A DNA stretch of 64,000 bases, from NCBI GenBank assembly GCA_016801845.1, contig CM028923.1, forward strand, positions 16,662,679 through 16,726,678, given 5' to 3'. This stretch comes from Polydactylus sextarius (Eukaryota; Chordata; Actinopteri; Polynemidae). Of this stretch, positions 12,063 to 22,528 are shown one piece after another. Every line of letters begins with the position of its first letter. Position 1 is the stretch's first letter. The notes under the pieces were generated by a model. The model was given only the letters and a program-made list of their open reading frames with translations. It searched no databases and was not told where the DNA came from. Both the position numbers and the translations under genes were made by a program.

Positions 12063-12243
12063 ATTCCTTTACCTCTGTTGCTTCCTTCATCACTTCAGTC
12101 CGTTTTTATGTCTCACCTCATTTATTTCTCTCATTCTCCTTTACTTCTTTTACTTTCTTTCTGTTCCCTCCTTCTTTTTCCTCATCTCCTTATTGTTGTT
12201 TTCATTCCTCTTTTTTTCTCCTTCCTTCTTTGTCTCTGTCAGA
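12063..12243 (+). repeat. Long polypyrimidine-rich tract
   Basis: About 180 bases composed mostly of C and T (TTCCTTC, TTTACTTCTTT and similar units) with only scattered purines. It produces artefactual phenylalanine/serine/leucine-rich open frames. It could form triplex DNA or serve as a polypyrimidine tract, but no matching exon follows closely. Confidence 0.7.
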
Positions 12244-12364
12244 CTCTAAATCCTTCACAAAACAAACATTTAATACCTTTTATTAAACTGGGGAGTTTGA
12301 GTTTCTTTTCTTTCAACACTCAGTTTGTTTTTTTTTATAAAGTTTGTTAATGAAGTTTTAGCGG

Positions 12365-12700
12365 TTGAAACGAGGTCAGACGTCGTGTTTTGGACGAGCC
12401 TCGACTGTCCCTCAGATCAGACGGCGGCTGCAGCGTTTAGGTAGCAGGCGGCAGGACGGGGAGGATCTTTACTGTGAATTTTATGAGAAGACTGTGGTTG
12501 GGGAATTCACCCTGACTCATTTGATGAAGTGTAAACTTTTCATGAGGGACTTTATCAATATTTTCTTTGGGCCTGTATCTGCATTTTGTGACTCTCTGGG
12601 TCTATTTGTGTCAAAACACAGAGCTGTTTTTAGATGTTTTAATTGGGGGTGTGCTGCAGCTCTCTGGGAGTTTCCACACAATTCCTCAGTGTCATGAACA
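12365..12700 (+). other. Open frame of 110 codons, possibly a conserved element
   Basis: A frame beginning with TTG stays open to TGA at 12698-12700. No family is recognised and there is no clear splice signal. The centre (about 12480-12580) is unique-looking sequence of the kind seen in conserved non-coding elements. Either explanation is weak. Confidence 0.15.
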
Positions 12701-12984
12701 GCAACGCAGGCCAGAGGGATGATGTAGTGAAACTCTGACAACACAAACTCACAGTAAAAGAGTGAAAACTATCAACCTGCACTGTTTTATCACAGTCAGA
12801 CATCACATCAGACAGAATAATCAGCTCTGAACTATGAGCACTTCTCTGTGGACCTTGTGAGAAGGGGAAGGTCTCAGCTAAGTGTTGTTTAAACCAGACT
12901 GTTAGGAGTTGATTGGCTGATGCAGCCAAGGGTCATTGGTTTAGAGAACCTTCACCAAGCCTCGCCCCCTAAACACACTTAGAC

Positions 12985-13260
12985 AAACAAGCTGTGTCCC
13001 AATTCAAGGGCTGTGTCCCTCATCAGTCGCATCATCGTCGTCACAGGGGAGACTAGACTGTCTCCGTTCTGTCACTGTTCTTCTCCTCCTGAACTGCGAA
13101 GGCTACAACAGTTGGATCCTTCACAGTCCAACATATCCCAAGATTCATTGCAGCACAAGTGATGTTTGCAACATGGATGTGCAGCTACAGCTAAAAGTCA
13201 TATGACCGCAGTCGTAGGAGCAATGAGTTTTTAAATGGACTGAATTAGATTTTCTGTAAA
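12985..13260 (+). mobile_element. DNA-transposon-like repeat, family B, fuller copy
   Basis: Starts 'gctgtgtcccaattcaaggg', then has 'gactagactgtctccg', 'aactgcgaaggctacaac' and the family core at 13130-13165. This arrangement (a 'tgtgtcccaattc' end, then 'gaaggct' and 'cccaagattcattgcagca') is typical of a common small non-autonomous DNA transposon of fish. There is no transposase reading frame. Its right inverted end was not located. Confidence 0.6.
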
Positions 13261-13334
13261 ATGTAGCAACAAATTCACAGCAACAAATCAGCCTTAAAGC
13301 CTTGAATATTCTTACTTGTGAACTTGTGAACTTT

Positions 13335-13412
13335 ATTTACCTACAGAGGAATTTACTACTGAAATTTTGCAAAACCAGTTTTCTTTAAGTTCTTCTTCTG
13401 TCTTTTGATGGT
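13335..13412 (+). repeat. Short dispersed segment shared with 27660-27740
   Basis: The words 'tgaaattttgcaaaac', 'ttttctttaa' and 'tgtcttttga' occur in the same order and spacing here and near 27660-27740. The segment ends just before the candidate exon at 13430, which slightly weakens that exon because part of its upstream sequence is repetitive. Confidence 0.5.
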
Positions 13413-13429
13413 TTGTGTCCGATGTGCAG

Positions 13430-13555
13430 AACCTTGTTTATGAAGAATGCTGCAAAAATACAAACAGCATCAGTAATATCCCACATCTTAATGAGAAAAT
13501 GCACAATTCAGAACAAAGCCTTTACATGTCCTGTATGAAGTATGAAGTGTTGCAG
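13430..13555 (+). CDS. Candidate internal exon, 42 codons
   Basis: The block lies between an acceptor ('gtccgatgtgcag') and a strong donor (CAG|gtgagt). It is 126 bases long, open throughout in phase 0, and starts NLVYEECCKN. It joins without frame shift to the 36-base exon at 13788. No protein family is recognised. Weak points are a pyrimidine tract partly inside a dispersed repeat and the lack of homology evidence. The frame also stays open past the donor to 13714, so intron retention is possible. Confidence 0.28.
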
Positions 13556-13787
13556 GTGAGTCCTTATTTACTGTGTTTTATAGTTTTCTTTGAGTTAGAA
13601 AAAAAAAAAAAACTGGGACAATTTTCTCCTCGGGGAGAAGGTAAGTGTGGCCTGGACCTTGAATTCATCATCATAACCGCAACTTCCCTACTTCAGTTCC
13701 TGTCTGGTTATTAGTATCTCATTAGCTACAAATATTTTTTTTAATTTTTTGTGATCTAATTCATCCTGTTTTCTCTTTTCTTGGCAG

Positions 13788-13823
13788 AAACTGGCTTCCA
13801 ATGCCTCCTCCGAGGATAAATCT
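13788..13823 (+). CDS. Candidate 36-nt microexon
   Basis: Textbook flanks: 'tgttttctcttttcttggcag' before and 'gtaagc' after. The 12 codons (KLASNASSEDKS) are in phase 0 at both ends, so inclusion or skipping would keep the frame, as in regulated microexons. The serine-rich acidic composition is coding-like. The parent gene is not recognised. Confidence 0.33.
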
Positions 13824-13968
13824 GTAAGCCATTGGTCTCATTTCCTTCATTCACCTGGTGAGATTTTATATTTTTCAGATTTCATCTAATTGAAAACAAT
13901 TACACTCGTTTCCAGCTTTTGTCAGTGTTTTTATACTTTGGCTTCAATAGAACAGCGCTGCATGAAGT

Positions 13969-13990
13969 AAAAAAAAAAAAAAAAAAAAAA
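13969..13990 (+). repeat. Poly(A) run, 22 A
   Basis: Uninterrupted A run within unassigned sequence; no identified retroposon body precedes it. Confidence 0.8.
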
Positions 13991-14579
13991 GTTCTTATTT
14001 ATCCCAAGCTGCTGGTCAATGCTGCTCCGCTATACTTTCCTCCGATTGGCTGAAACATCCAGAAACCTGAACACCGCCTCGCCCTTTCACCTTTGAGAGG
14101 CTTTTGAAAACAAAAGGTAAAACTAACAAACCAGCAACTGAAACCAGGTCATAGAACATCATGTTTTAAAGATGAACTTACAGATATTTACTGGGTTTAT
14201 CTCACACTGAACACTGAGAGTGTCAATCTGATCCGACACATCCAAAGAGTGGGAGAAGCGACATCGGTGTCATCGGTACAGCATCTCTGTTCGATAAATA
14301 ATTGAATTCAGTTGTCTGTGGAGATTGTCATTCATCCAGGTCATTGTGTCCGACGTGGTTGAATCTAACATAACTGGTCTGTAATATCTTGAAGACATTT
14401 CACCTTCATCCAAGAGTCCTGTTCAGTTCATGAACTTCTTTAGTTTGTAGTTGTAGTTATCCTCAACGTCTTCAAGAAATTACAACAGTCTGAAAATGAC
14501 TGAAATGGACGTCTGAAGAGGATAAGTCAGGAAATGTGCCGTAGCCAAACGGCTGTAAACCTGCACCATTGATTATTTG

Positions 14580-14695
14580 TCTGTTGGAGTGATGTCCGGT
14601 GATAAGGCCCCGTCCTGGATCTGTTTTACAGGAAACTGACCAAACATTAACTTCATCTTCGGCTTTCTGAAAAAAAAAAAAAAAAAAAAAAAAAA
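14580..14695 (+). repeat. Dispersed repeat, copy 2 of 2, ending in poly(A)
   Basis: Matches 11730-11845 ('ccgtcctggatctgtttta', 'ctgaccaaacattaactt'), then runs into 26 A at 14670-14695. The A run at the same-oriented end suggests a short retroposon, but copy 1 has only 'tctttttaattt' there. Confidence 0.6.
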
Positions 14696-14699
14696 GGTC

Positions 14700-15860
14700 C
14701 CTCTACTTCTGCTACAAAAGCAAAGACAGATTTCATTGCGTCCAACAATACAAGATAAGCAAATATACCTGTTGAAGGTGAGAAATGTCCAGTGTCACGA
14801 TCCAGGTGTGCAGCATGTTTCCTTGTAGTCTGGGTTCAGGTTATGGTGCATGTATGTAGGGCCGAAGGGCCAGGGACCTGGGTGGACCAACCCACAGTGG
14901 CTCAGACTGGTGATAGGCACATTTGTGTGTATTTGATATGAACATCTAAAATCACAACATTATGGTTATCTAAAAAATAAAAGTATAAAGCGCCACAGGA
15001 GACAACAAACCAGTAAAAGAGGTTTAAATATTCACAAGTATTCAACCAAGTCCTAAGCAAATATGTGCACACACACACTCACAGACAGAGAGAGAGAGAC
15101 ACAGAGAGAGATCTGATGATTCAGTTTCAATGGTAACAATAGTCTGAGGGAAAAAATCCAGAATACAAAAGGAGTCAGAGACCACACAGGGAGCTTACAC
15201 ACAGTCCTCATTCATAAGCTGTAATTGAGCACAATCAGCTTCGCTCTGCGTCTGCACTGCTTGTGCAACATTTGGTTTGGGATCAGTGTTAATAAGTTTG
15301 ATTTCAAAGAGGCTTCGTAGTCAGACTGGGATCATGAATGAGTGTTTCTGGCAGACCAGCAGGGACCTGCTCATTGGTGGATTTATTAAATATGGCTGTT
15401 CTCTGGCTCTGAGAAAGTCAGGACCTGATTATTACACAGAAATCACAGACTGCTGACAGTACAGAGTTCACACGTACAGCTCTGCTGAATATACACTACA
15501 ACAAGGTCAGTGACGATTAGAAGAAACTAACCAGTGACACAGCAAACCTTCCTGTTTAGATACAGAAAACTGTATTATCCTGAGTTAAAGTTGGCTTGAA
15601 GTCAGGTCTATAAAATATGTTACTTCACATCAATGTAAGCAACTGAAGAAAATCTTTGTTGTTGTTGTTATACCTACTCTGACTGAATGAACTCAGTGAC
15701 TGTGAATAAAGATGGGCAAAGCCTCCACTTCCTCCCACTATACAAACACAGAGCCAGAATAAGCTAGCTGATTGTCTCTAGATGATGCGCTGTGTTGGTT
15801 GTTGACCCGTGTGTCATGTGTTTTGATAAAATGTCGCCACAGAGATGACGACTTTGACCT
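14700..15860. other. Unassigned stretch with a CA/GA microsatellite
   Basis: Contains an interrupted (CA)n-(GA)n tract at about 15068-15112. Text near 14850-14920 (a 'gggccgaagggcc' word and 'ggaccaacccacagtggctc') resembles the degenerate repeat at 18065 and may be a relic of the same family. No exon is supported. Confidence 0.35.
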
Positions 15861-15966
15861 GGGCCCTGTTTCAGAAAGCTGGTTCAGTGAAAACTGTGGG
15901 TAAGTTGCATTAGGGTCTAAGGAAACTAACCTTGAGTTTTCACTAAACCTGCTTTCTGAGGGCCCT
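15861..15966. mobile_element. 106-bp MITE with terminal inverted repeats
   Basis: The left end (15861-15895, 'gggccctgtttcagaaagct' onward) is the near-complement of the right end (to 15966): about 32 bases with few mismatches and a two-base length difference. The spacer is about 40 bases. Size and structure fit a miniature inverted-repeat element. 'Gggccctgtttcagaaagc' ends are common in fish genomes. The 125-codon minus-strand open frame (15738-16115) simply reads through it. Confidence 0.7.
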
Positions 15967-16032
15967 GGTGTCAGTTTGTTTGAATAACGGATCGGTCCTG
16001 GATAGCTCCTGATGTTTCTGCTTCTGGAAGTA

Positions 16033-16062
16033 ACAACAGTGATTGTTTCCATTCGGAAAACA
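16033..16062. repeat. Short hairpin around 'attcgg'
   Basis: 'agtgattgttt' and 'aaacaatcact' form a perfect 11-base stem around a short loop. No terminator or RNA gene role is inferred. Confidence 0.5.
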
Positions 16063-16288
16063 ATCACTCCATTCATTCTATTGTTTAACATTCGGAATGA
16101 TATCATTGCCATCACTGACTAAATGTAATGTTTCCATGACAGATAATATAAGATGTGTGTGTTTATACATCCTAAATGTTCAGTGGTAATAGACTTTCTG
16201 ACATGAGCACAATATAACAGCTGCTGACTCTTCTCAGGAAAAACGGACAACTATATGTTCATTAGATGTTAACTGTTCTTGTTTTTAG

Positions 16289-16411
16289 GTTGAAGAAGCA
16301 GCTTCAGATAAACTTTCTCTCCTGCACTTGTATCTCTCTTTTAACCCCCCGGCAGTTTGTGACTCAGCCCACAGACCTGATCATCCTTCATTTCTTTACA
16401 AACTGGTCTAA
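16289..16411 (+). CDS. Candidate terminal exon, 40 codons
   Basis: A strong acceptor ('aactgttcttgtttttag', AG at 16287-16288) is followed in phase 0 by VEEAASDKLSLLHLYLS and then TAA at 16409. Joined to the 36-base exon at 13788 the frame is continuous. A different frame in the same stretch is longer (to 16548), so the frame choice rests only on phase. The nearest possible poly(A) signal is a weak ATTAAA near 16668. No protein family is recognised. Confidence 0.25.
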   Translation, partial: VEEAASDKLSLLHLYLSFNPPAVCDSAHRPDHPSFLYKLV

Positions 16412-17119
16412 ACAGTTGGTTGAACTCTGTAACCATCCAGTGGTTGAACATCTTCCATTCTCTGAAAATCTCTCTCTGGCTCAAAGGAAACACATTCCTC
16501 CAGTGGATCAGTTCTTGCTGGACGTCACTGTTGACCTTTGTCTTCAGTAGACATGATGATTTGCAAAAAGTTACAGGAGCAGAATGAAATTTGCTTGAAT
16601 GTTTCCATGACCAGTATTTTCCTCACTAACAGATTATCAGAGGTCTATACCACCTCTTTAATCCCATTAAAAGTCTGAATGGAGGATTTCATTCCCATCA
16701 AACTGTTTTCATAAAGACATTTCATTCACATCCAACTTCAGTCTGATGCAAACTCATTAGTAGGAAACATTGAGCAGAGATGCAGATACTCAGAGATTTA
16801 AATGTTAACTTGACCTGAGTTGGGAGCTTTGGGTCAGAAGCAGATTCAGAACCTGATCCACAGTTGGGAGCTGTTTGGTTTGGGTCAGGTAGCAAAACTT
16901 TGCTGCTGCAATGGGACAGTCGTGTTGGGACAGTCTGCATCTGTGGAACATGAGAGTTGGCAACTGTTTGCTAACAAGTTGGCAACAATTTGCATTTGTG
17001 CTTTTGTGATTTAAAAAAGGACAGTTATGATAGTGAAATGTGTTCCCTGTGGTTTCCAGACCTATTTCTGTTCAACACTGTCATTATTAAAAACACCAAA
17101 TCACAGCTTCTAGTTTCTC

Positions 17120-17450
17120 CTCAGAGTTGAAGTGTTCTTTCTTAAGGAATTCAGATTTTTTTCCCTGGTATCTCTGCCTTTGGCTCCATCAGAGCTGCTT
17201 CACCAGAGCTTTTATAAGAATTTATACCAGCGCACACACACATCGGTAAATTACCTCTCCCAGCAGGCCGAGCAGCCAGAGTACAGATGTAGGCCTAATT
17301 ACAGAGAGTCCTCCTGAAGGAAACTAATCCTCCCCGGTCTTGGAGAGCTTTCAGTCCTGGGGGAGGCTCCTCGACTCATCAGCCTGTAAATCAGTGCTCC
17401 ATTGGCTCCAGGTCTACTTCCTGGCCCCACAGCAGGCCTCACACTCTCTG
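17120..17450. promoter_or_regulatory. Unique block resembling a conserved non-coding element
   Basis: Repeat-free sequence containing homeodomain-type words ('cctaattacag' near 17294, 'actaatcctcc' near 17324) and 'cattggctcc' (a CCAAT-box complement). It is followed by a short TG tract. No exon fits. The call is based only on texture; alignment to another fish genome would decide. Confidence 0.22.
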
Positions 17451-17869
17451 AATCACTGTGTGTGTGTGTGTAGAGGGGGGGGCAGGTATATGTGCTTATC
17501 TTGCACTGTTGGACGCACTGGAATCTGTGCAAGTTTTTTTTTATATGAAGCATTTGGGCCTTTTGAAATGTAGAAGTGTAAAAACCTCAAGTGCTGACGG
17601 GTAAAGACGCCGACTGTGAGTTTTCTGAGTGAGCGCGAAACGTGGCTGCAGCGTTTGAAGTCTTCTTAAAAATCAGAGCAGACTTATTACATGCATAACA
17701 CTAATCAGAGAGGCATTTCCTTTTTCTGTTTCGACCCAGAGGAAAGAATTGAGGCCTTGTCTCAGCTTTGTTCTTGCATTAATCCTGTAAAAAGGCTGGG
17801 ATGAACGTAAAATATAAAATTCCTGCAGCTCCACCCCTCCCTGACTGACCCCACCAGTGAAGGATGAAG

Positions 17870-17995
17870 GAAAGAGATTGTACCATCTACATTCAGCCAC
17901 TGATTCAGGATCAGGTCTCAGCAGGTCAACAAGGTCCAAGACCTCCTGAAGGTGTTCCCAGACTAGCTGAGACATATAATCTGCATCTCAGTGCC
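17870..17995 (-). mobile_element. RTE-type LINE relic, C-terminal end
   Basis: On the minus strand the frame reads 'SQLVWEHLQEVLDLVDLL', then 'RPDPES', matching the family's C-terminal pattern (S-x-L-A-W-E-R-L-x-x-x-Q-E-E-L-E ... L-R-P-D-P). The relic frame runs on without stop to 17673. It is one of six such fragments in the window. Confidence 0.7.
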
Positions 17996-18064
17996 CAGCT
18001 CAGTAGCATGTAACATAAATACACTACAGCTGTAAATCGGAAAATCTCCTCAGGCTAGATGGGG

Positions 18065-18380
18065 TCATTTTAGGACCATTGGTTTGGCCCTGGCTGATGT
18101 AGACTGGTTTCCACAGTCTACATACAGACCTTCGTAGACCAGATCTACTAAAGGACAAGAGCCTTTAACCTGAGGTCTCCACCTGTTAGAAATACCTGAA
18201 AATCCTCCCTTCTGAGTCTCGCCAAACTGGTTCCGGTGGAGAGGCCAGACCAAGACTGGTTTATAAGACTGTAATGAAGCGCCCCCTCCTGGAGCCTTTG
18301 CCTGTGGGGTCTGGCTGGACTCAGTCTGAGGAAGGATGGTACCCTCACCTCGTGGGTCATCCACCAGTTTAGGGTGTAAG
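18065..18380. mobile_element. Degenerate interspersed repeat, family uncertain
   Basis: Text such as 'cgccccctcctggagcc', 'ggggtctggctgg' and 'cgtgggtcatccaccag' resembles a frequent GC-rich fish repeat that I remember as part of a LINE. It lies just upstream, in minus-strand sense, of the RTE C-terminal relic at 17870, so both could be remains of one internally deleted insertion. The 99-codon minus-strand open frame here is attributed to this repeat, not to a host gene. Confidence 0.4.
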
Positions 18381-18485
18381 ACATAGTGGATCAGGACTTG
18401 GGTACTGTAAACATGCTCATCACCTGGTCCACAGCTGAACCTGGTTAACCACGACCATAACCTCCACTGCGGTGCTGTAACAATT

Positions 18486-18610
18486 TAGGTACACTATGTG
18501 GATGAAAGTGTGCAACACCTGTAGCTGTAACTCTACATGTTCTCTCTACAGTCTACAGTTTTTTCACCAGATGTTGAACCAGCTGCAGGGAGTTTGGACT
18601 GACATTGAGT
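18486..18610 (+). mobile_element. Degenerate DNA-transposon-like repeat ('acactatgtgga' family)
   Basis: 'tacactatgtggatgaaagt' followed by 'caacacctg' and later 'ccagatgttgaaccagctgc' parallels a common fish repeat that begins 'acactat-tggacaaaagtattgggacacc' and contains 'agatgttgga'. Only the left part is recognisable. Confidence 0.5.
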
Positions 18611-18899
18611 GATAAGGGTCTGGATCACAGACTGAGGTGTGGGTCTGGGAGTACCTGAATCACATACTGCACACAGTGAACGTTCATAAACCCTCACAGA
18701 GAAAAGTACCTGCTGTGCTTGTTCCTGCAGGAGTTGACTTACAGAGCGGGGGAGAAGATGCCACACGTGGATCCAGATCAAAACCCAGTCAGTGTCCTTC
18801 AGCCAACATCTGTCAGAGCAGCAGATTATTATTTTGTAAAGATGTGATCAGCCTTCGTCCCGTCAGTCAGCAGTGAAAACATAAACTCCCTGCAGCTCC

Positions 18900-19320
18900 A
18901 CCTGAGCAGGTAATAATCACATCAGCTTCACGTCACATTCTGTGAAAAACCTCTTTTCTTCTGCAGCGGACACGCCCGGCTCAACCCCCCCCACCTCCTC
19001 CGAGACTCTGCAGATAATTGCTGAGCTGTCAGGTGAAAGTCTTTGATACTCAGAGGAGCGTTTGTTTCGCTGATCACCGTCATTGTTGGGCACTGAGCCG
19101 CTGAGCTGGGGATAATAACAGGGAGGCCGACACATCCTGCAGGCCAACACGCCGTGTTTATGATAGTTAGAACAATTACAGCCGAACATCCCTAGCAGAC
19201 GGCGAGGGGGGGTGTAATGAAATCTGTTTATGGTTTCTGAGCAGGGAGGGTCCATGACATCAGGACTGGGCTGGCTCATAGTAAAGGTGTAGGCGCAGTG
19301 TGTCAGGGGGCGCCACCAGA
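18900..19320. promoter_or_regulatory. Unique GC-moderate block, possible conserved element
   Basis: Repeat-free stretch with 'gcagataattgctgagctg' near 19009 and 'gaacaattacagcc' near 19169 (homeobox/SOX-type words) and several CpGs. The 143-codon minus-strand open frame has no recognisable domain. Assigned by texture only. Confidence 0.2.
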
Positions 19321-20750
19321 ACACTACCGACATAATAATGTTAATCATCGTTACAGAAATTACATGAGCAAAAACAGGCTCCTCAGAAAAACTCTCAGGT
19401 CTCAGGTTCTTTTATCTCTAGAGGTTTTAGTAGGAAGATTAGTTCCTGAGGACCTGAGGGGGGCGCTCTGGTTCATACTTTACAGGCTAATAAGTTGGAT
19501 CACAACCAGGCAATGAGGTGTTTTCAAAATAAGTAAAAGAATCTGAATCCATCAAACAGCTGATGGTCCTCATAGTTTCAGGAACATTGCAGTGGTCAAT
19601 ATAAAAGCATGGATCTGTTTTACAACATCCTCAGAGAGAGGAATGGTGGCAGGCTTGTTTGTTTTTGAGGTGTTAACATGCAGAATTGGTCACAGACATT
19701 ACATGACTCAAAGACCACATCCTGACCTGGGCTCTGTCCAGTTTTTTTTTTTTTTTTTGAGATACAAACCTGATGATGAACATCCTATTCTGTCCTGGTT
19801 GAGCTGTAGATAGTGATTATATCATATTATGGATTAAATGACTGGAGGTCAAATGAAAAAGGGGAATCAGCCAGCTACAGTGGTGCAACAAGTGTTTACA
19901 TCCTTTACTTACTAGTAACGACAACGACAATACACCAACAGAGAAATACAAAATAAATGACATGTATGATCTCTGCACTGGAACACTGTATCCAGTTTGT
20001 TCTGCTCATGTATGATTTACATGTAAGGCGTGAGTGTGGGAGCAGCATGTCTGAACCAACTTCGTGGACCAGATTCACTGAGGATCCCACAGCCTCCGCT
20101 GATCCACAGACCAGTTTCAGACGAGAGCAGTTCTCCTCACTGAGACAACTCTGCTACCTCTACCAACACAAGTGTGTTTACATGAACACAGGAGCTTTTA
20201 AAAATGAAAGTGAATAGAAATAAGCATCATCATCAGCTGTAATTATTCCACAAACTCCTGTCATCACAAAGGTGCGGATCTAAAGCAGCGGTGATGAGGC
20301 AGCATGGTAGGACAGTAACTGTTATCTGTAATGTAACTATGTAGGAGCAGTATGAAGGAAACATAAATGAGTTTAGTAAACCTGAGACTTTATTCAGCCT
20401 CTGTGCATCTTCCCATCGTCCTCAGAGCATGAAGTTATTGATAAATGTACGTTTGTGTGTCATGGCGTGGCTGCGTCATCGTCTGTGGTCGCCCAGCTCA
20501 GACGTTACCTCCTGACTCACCTCACTGTCATTCACTGTTCATATAGAAACTGTGGCTGGACTCTGGACTCTGACGTCTCCTCAGAACTTGTCTCTTCCCT
20601 CTGAGCTGCTTTCAGCTCCGTCATCTCCTCTGCCTCCAAACACCAGCCGCTATTGTTGCTCTAAATGTGACAGCAGTAAAAGTGGGGAGACCTCAGCAAA
20701 GTGAGGCTGGAGCTGGAAAAACACATAAAGAGCTGAGTAATTTACTGTGT
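19321..20750. other. Unassigned non-coding stretch
   Basis: Apart from the T run at 19742, no repeat, RNA gene or exon was recognised. Open frames of 60-86 codons lack splice context. Confidence 0.45.
19742..19758 (+). repeat. Poly(T) run, 17 T
   Basis: Uninterrupted T run in unassigned sequence; the open frame across it is a phenylalanine artefact. Confidence 0.8.
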
Positions 20751-20755
20751 ACAGG

Positions 20756-20788
20756 CTGTGTGTGTGTGTGTGTGTATGTGTGTGTGTC
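20756..20788 (+). repeat. (TG)n microsatellite
   Basis: About 16 TG units interrupted by one TA. Confidence 0.85.
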
Positions 20789-21874
20789 TGGCAGCAGCAG
20801 CCTTTATTTCCTGACATGGAGGCTTTTTATGACCTCTGTCATTTTGGTCTGCGGCGGTGTGCCTGTGGTCAGTCACTGTCTTCCTCCACTTATCCTCCAT
20901 AATTCATCACTTACAGGATTGACAGGCAGGGAGAGGAGGAACGCTCGACACCAACTCAGAGTCCGCAGCAACATTTAGCCACGTGCTAACAAAGCGATGT
21001 GGACGTAAACGGATACAAAACGCACAAACGGCTTCACGGACAAACTCTGTGTAAGAGAGGAATTCAGAGTTTTAGTGATTAAATTGTTGCACTTTTATAA
21101 ACGTTCTAAATGATTCTAAAGGTTTAGATTTTGCATTTTCTTCTTAAAAGTCAATAAAACTGAGTTTTATTAGAAGAAAACACAATCAACTGTACTGTAA
21201 AAAGATCAGCTGATAAATGTGTGTACAAATGGTTGACGCGACAGGCTCACTAATAGCTTTCACACATGTAAACAGCTCATTCATTGCATCTCATATATAG
21301 TATTCATCTTGCTGCGATTTTATAGCAGTTCTCTTGACACGTTCTCTTCCTGTTCACCCTCAGCTCTGTGCTCTTCAGTTCAACTCACAAAGTTTTCACA
21401 GACGGTCCACTGAGGGCACAATATGACAAACTGGGATGATTTCAGAAACTCTGGTCAACATGATGTAATTATGACATCATGGTTCTATTTTTACCCATTA
21501 GGACCTGAGGCATCCATTAACAAAAAAACTGAATGAACCTTCAACCTGAGGGTCGATAAAGATAGAAGACAGAATCATCACCACTGACTAAATCCTTTAT
21601 TCATTTCATTTAATATCTCAGTGTTTGGCTTACATTGTAAATTAGAGTTATTGCTGTGATGTAAGAATTTAGTGAATTTAATTTCTTAGCCAGCATCTTA
21701 GCAGCTCTTCACAGTTGGATCTCCCGAGTCGCTGTCATTACTGTTTCCATCCCAGTAACTGCCACACCACTTCCTTTGTGCATTTTTGTGTGTTTTCTGA
21801 TTTTTACATGCATGTGTGTGTCAAATGGTGTTCTGGTGAATGTCTTTGTGATTTTGAATTATCATTTCCACTTT

Positions 21875-21950
21875 AAGTGGAAGCTTGTAATCTTATAGTG
21901 CCCTGTGCAATACAATAAATTATGATTCTGATTCAGTATCACTGCCCTCA
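21875..21950 (+). mobile_element. LINE 3' tail (L2-like)
   Basis: 'gccctgtgcaatacaataaa' followed by 'ttatgattctgattc' matches the typical 3' end of fish L2-like LINEs, in which 'tgtgcaatgacaataaa' is followed by short 'gattct' repeats. No coding part is recognisable upstream. Confidence 0.55.
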
Positions 21951-22279
21951 GCCTTTTTTTTTTTAAAACCCTAAACACCCATTTATGTTCCCTTTACGTA
22001 CGTAAGTAGGTACGTGCGTTCCTAGCGTCGGACTTTTCATACTCCTCATGCGTATTTCATGTTGCCATGGTTATTAAAAACAAATCCACTAGAGGGCAGC
22101 ATCGAGCGCAGAGTTCCAAATTCCGATGTAACAATGTTTCAAACAATAACAAACACGTGTAACCAGAGGGGTTTAAACATGTACTGGATGTGTATTCAGA
22201 TTTAATGAAATGTGTAGTGCCTGGCACCAGCTGCCAGTAACAGGTTGTCATGGTAATGCAATAACGCGTCACCTAGGTT

Positions 22280-22433
22280 ATGTTATGTGACATGTGGTTA
22301 CATTATGTGACAGCTTACTCTATATGTGCTGTTTATTGCCAGAGTAATAAACAACATGCGCTGTGAATCCACTCGCCCTGTCTGCCTGTGTTTCCTGAAA
22401 GAGTAGCACCAGTCAGGATCAAAGGGGTTACAC
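22280..22433 (+). mobile_element. Possible solo or truncated LTR
   Basis: The stretch starts TG and ends CA, carries AATAAA near 22344, and is followed three bases later by 'tggcgacggtcac', which resembles the primer-binding start of Ty3/Gypsy-type elements. No second copy of the block and no gag/pol reading frame were found in the window, so the assignment is weak. Confidence 0.22.
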
Positions 22434-22528
22434 ATGGCGACGGTCACAGTTCACATTCTATGTAAGAGATAAAATGAGGCAGCGCTGTAGACGGTGGTGG
22501 TTTATGCGGCTGTTAAATACATCGCGGC

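Noticed and set aside
15738..16115. 125-codon minus-strand open frame
   Set aside because: It reads straight through the 106-bp inverted-repeat element and has no recognisable domain.
18731..18847. Exon-like block after 'gtgcttgttcctgcag' with a 38-codon frame (ELTYRAGEK...)
   Set aside because: It lies next to a degenerate DNA-transposon relic, no partner exon of matching phase was found, and GTAAAG near 18836 is a weak donor. Not strong enough to list.
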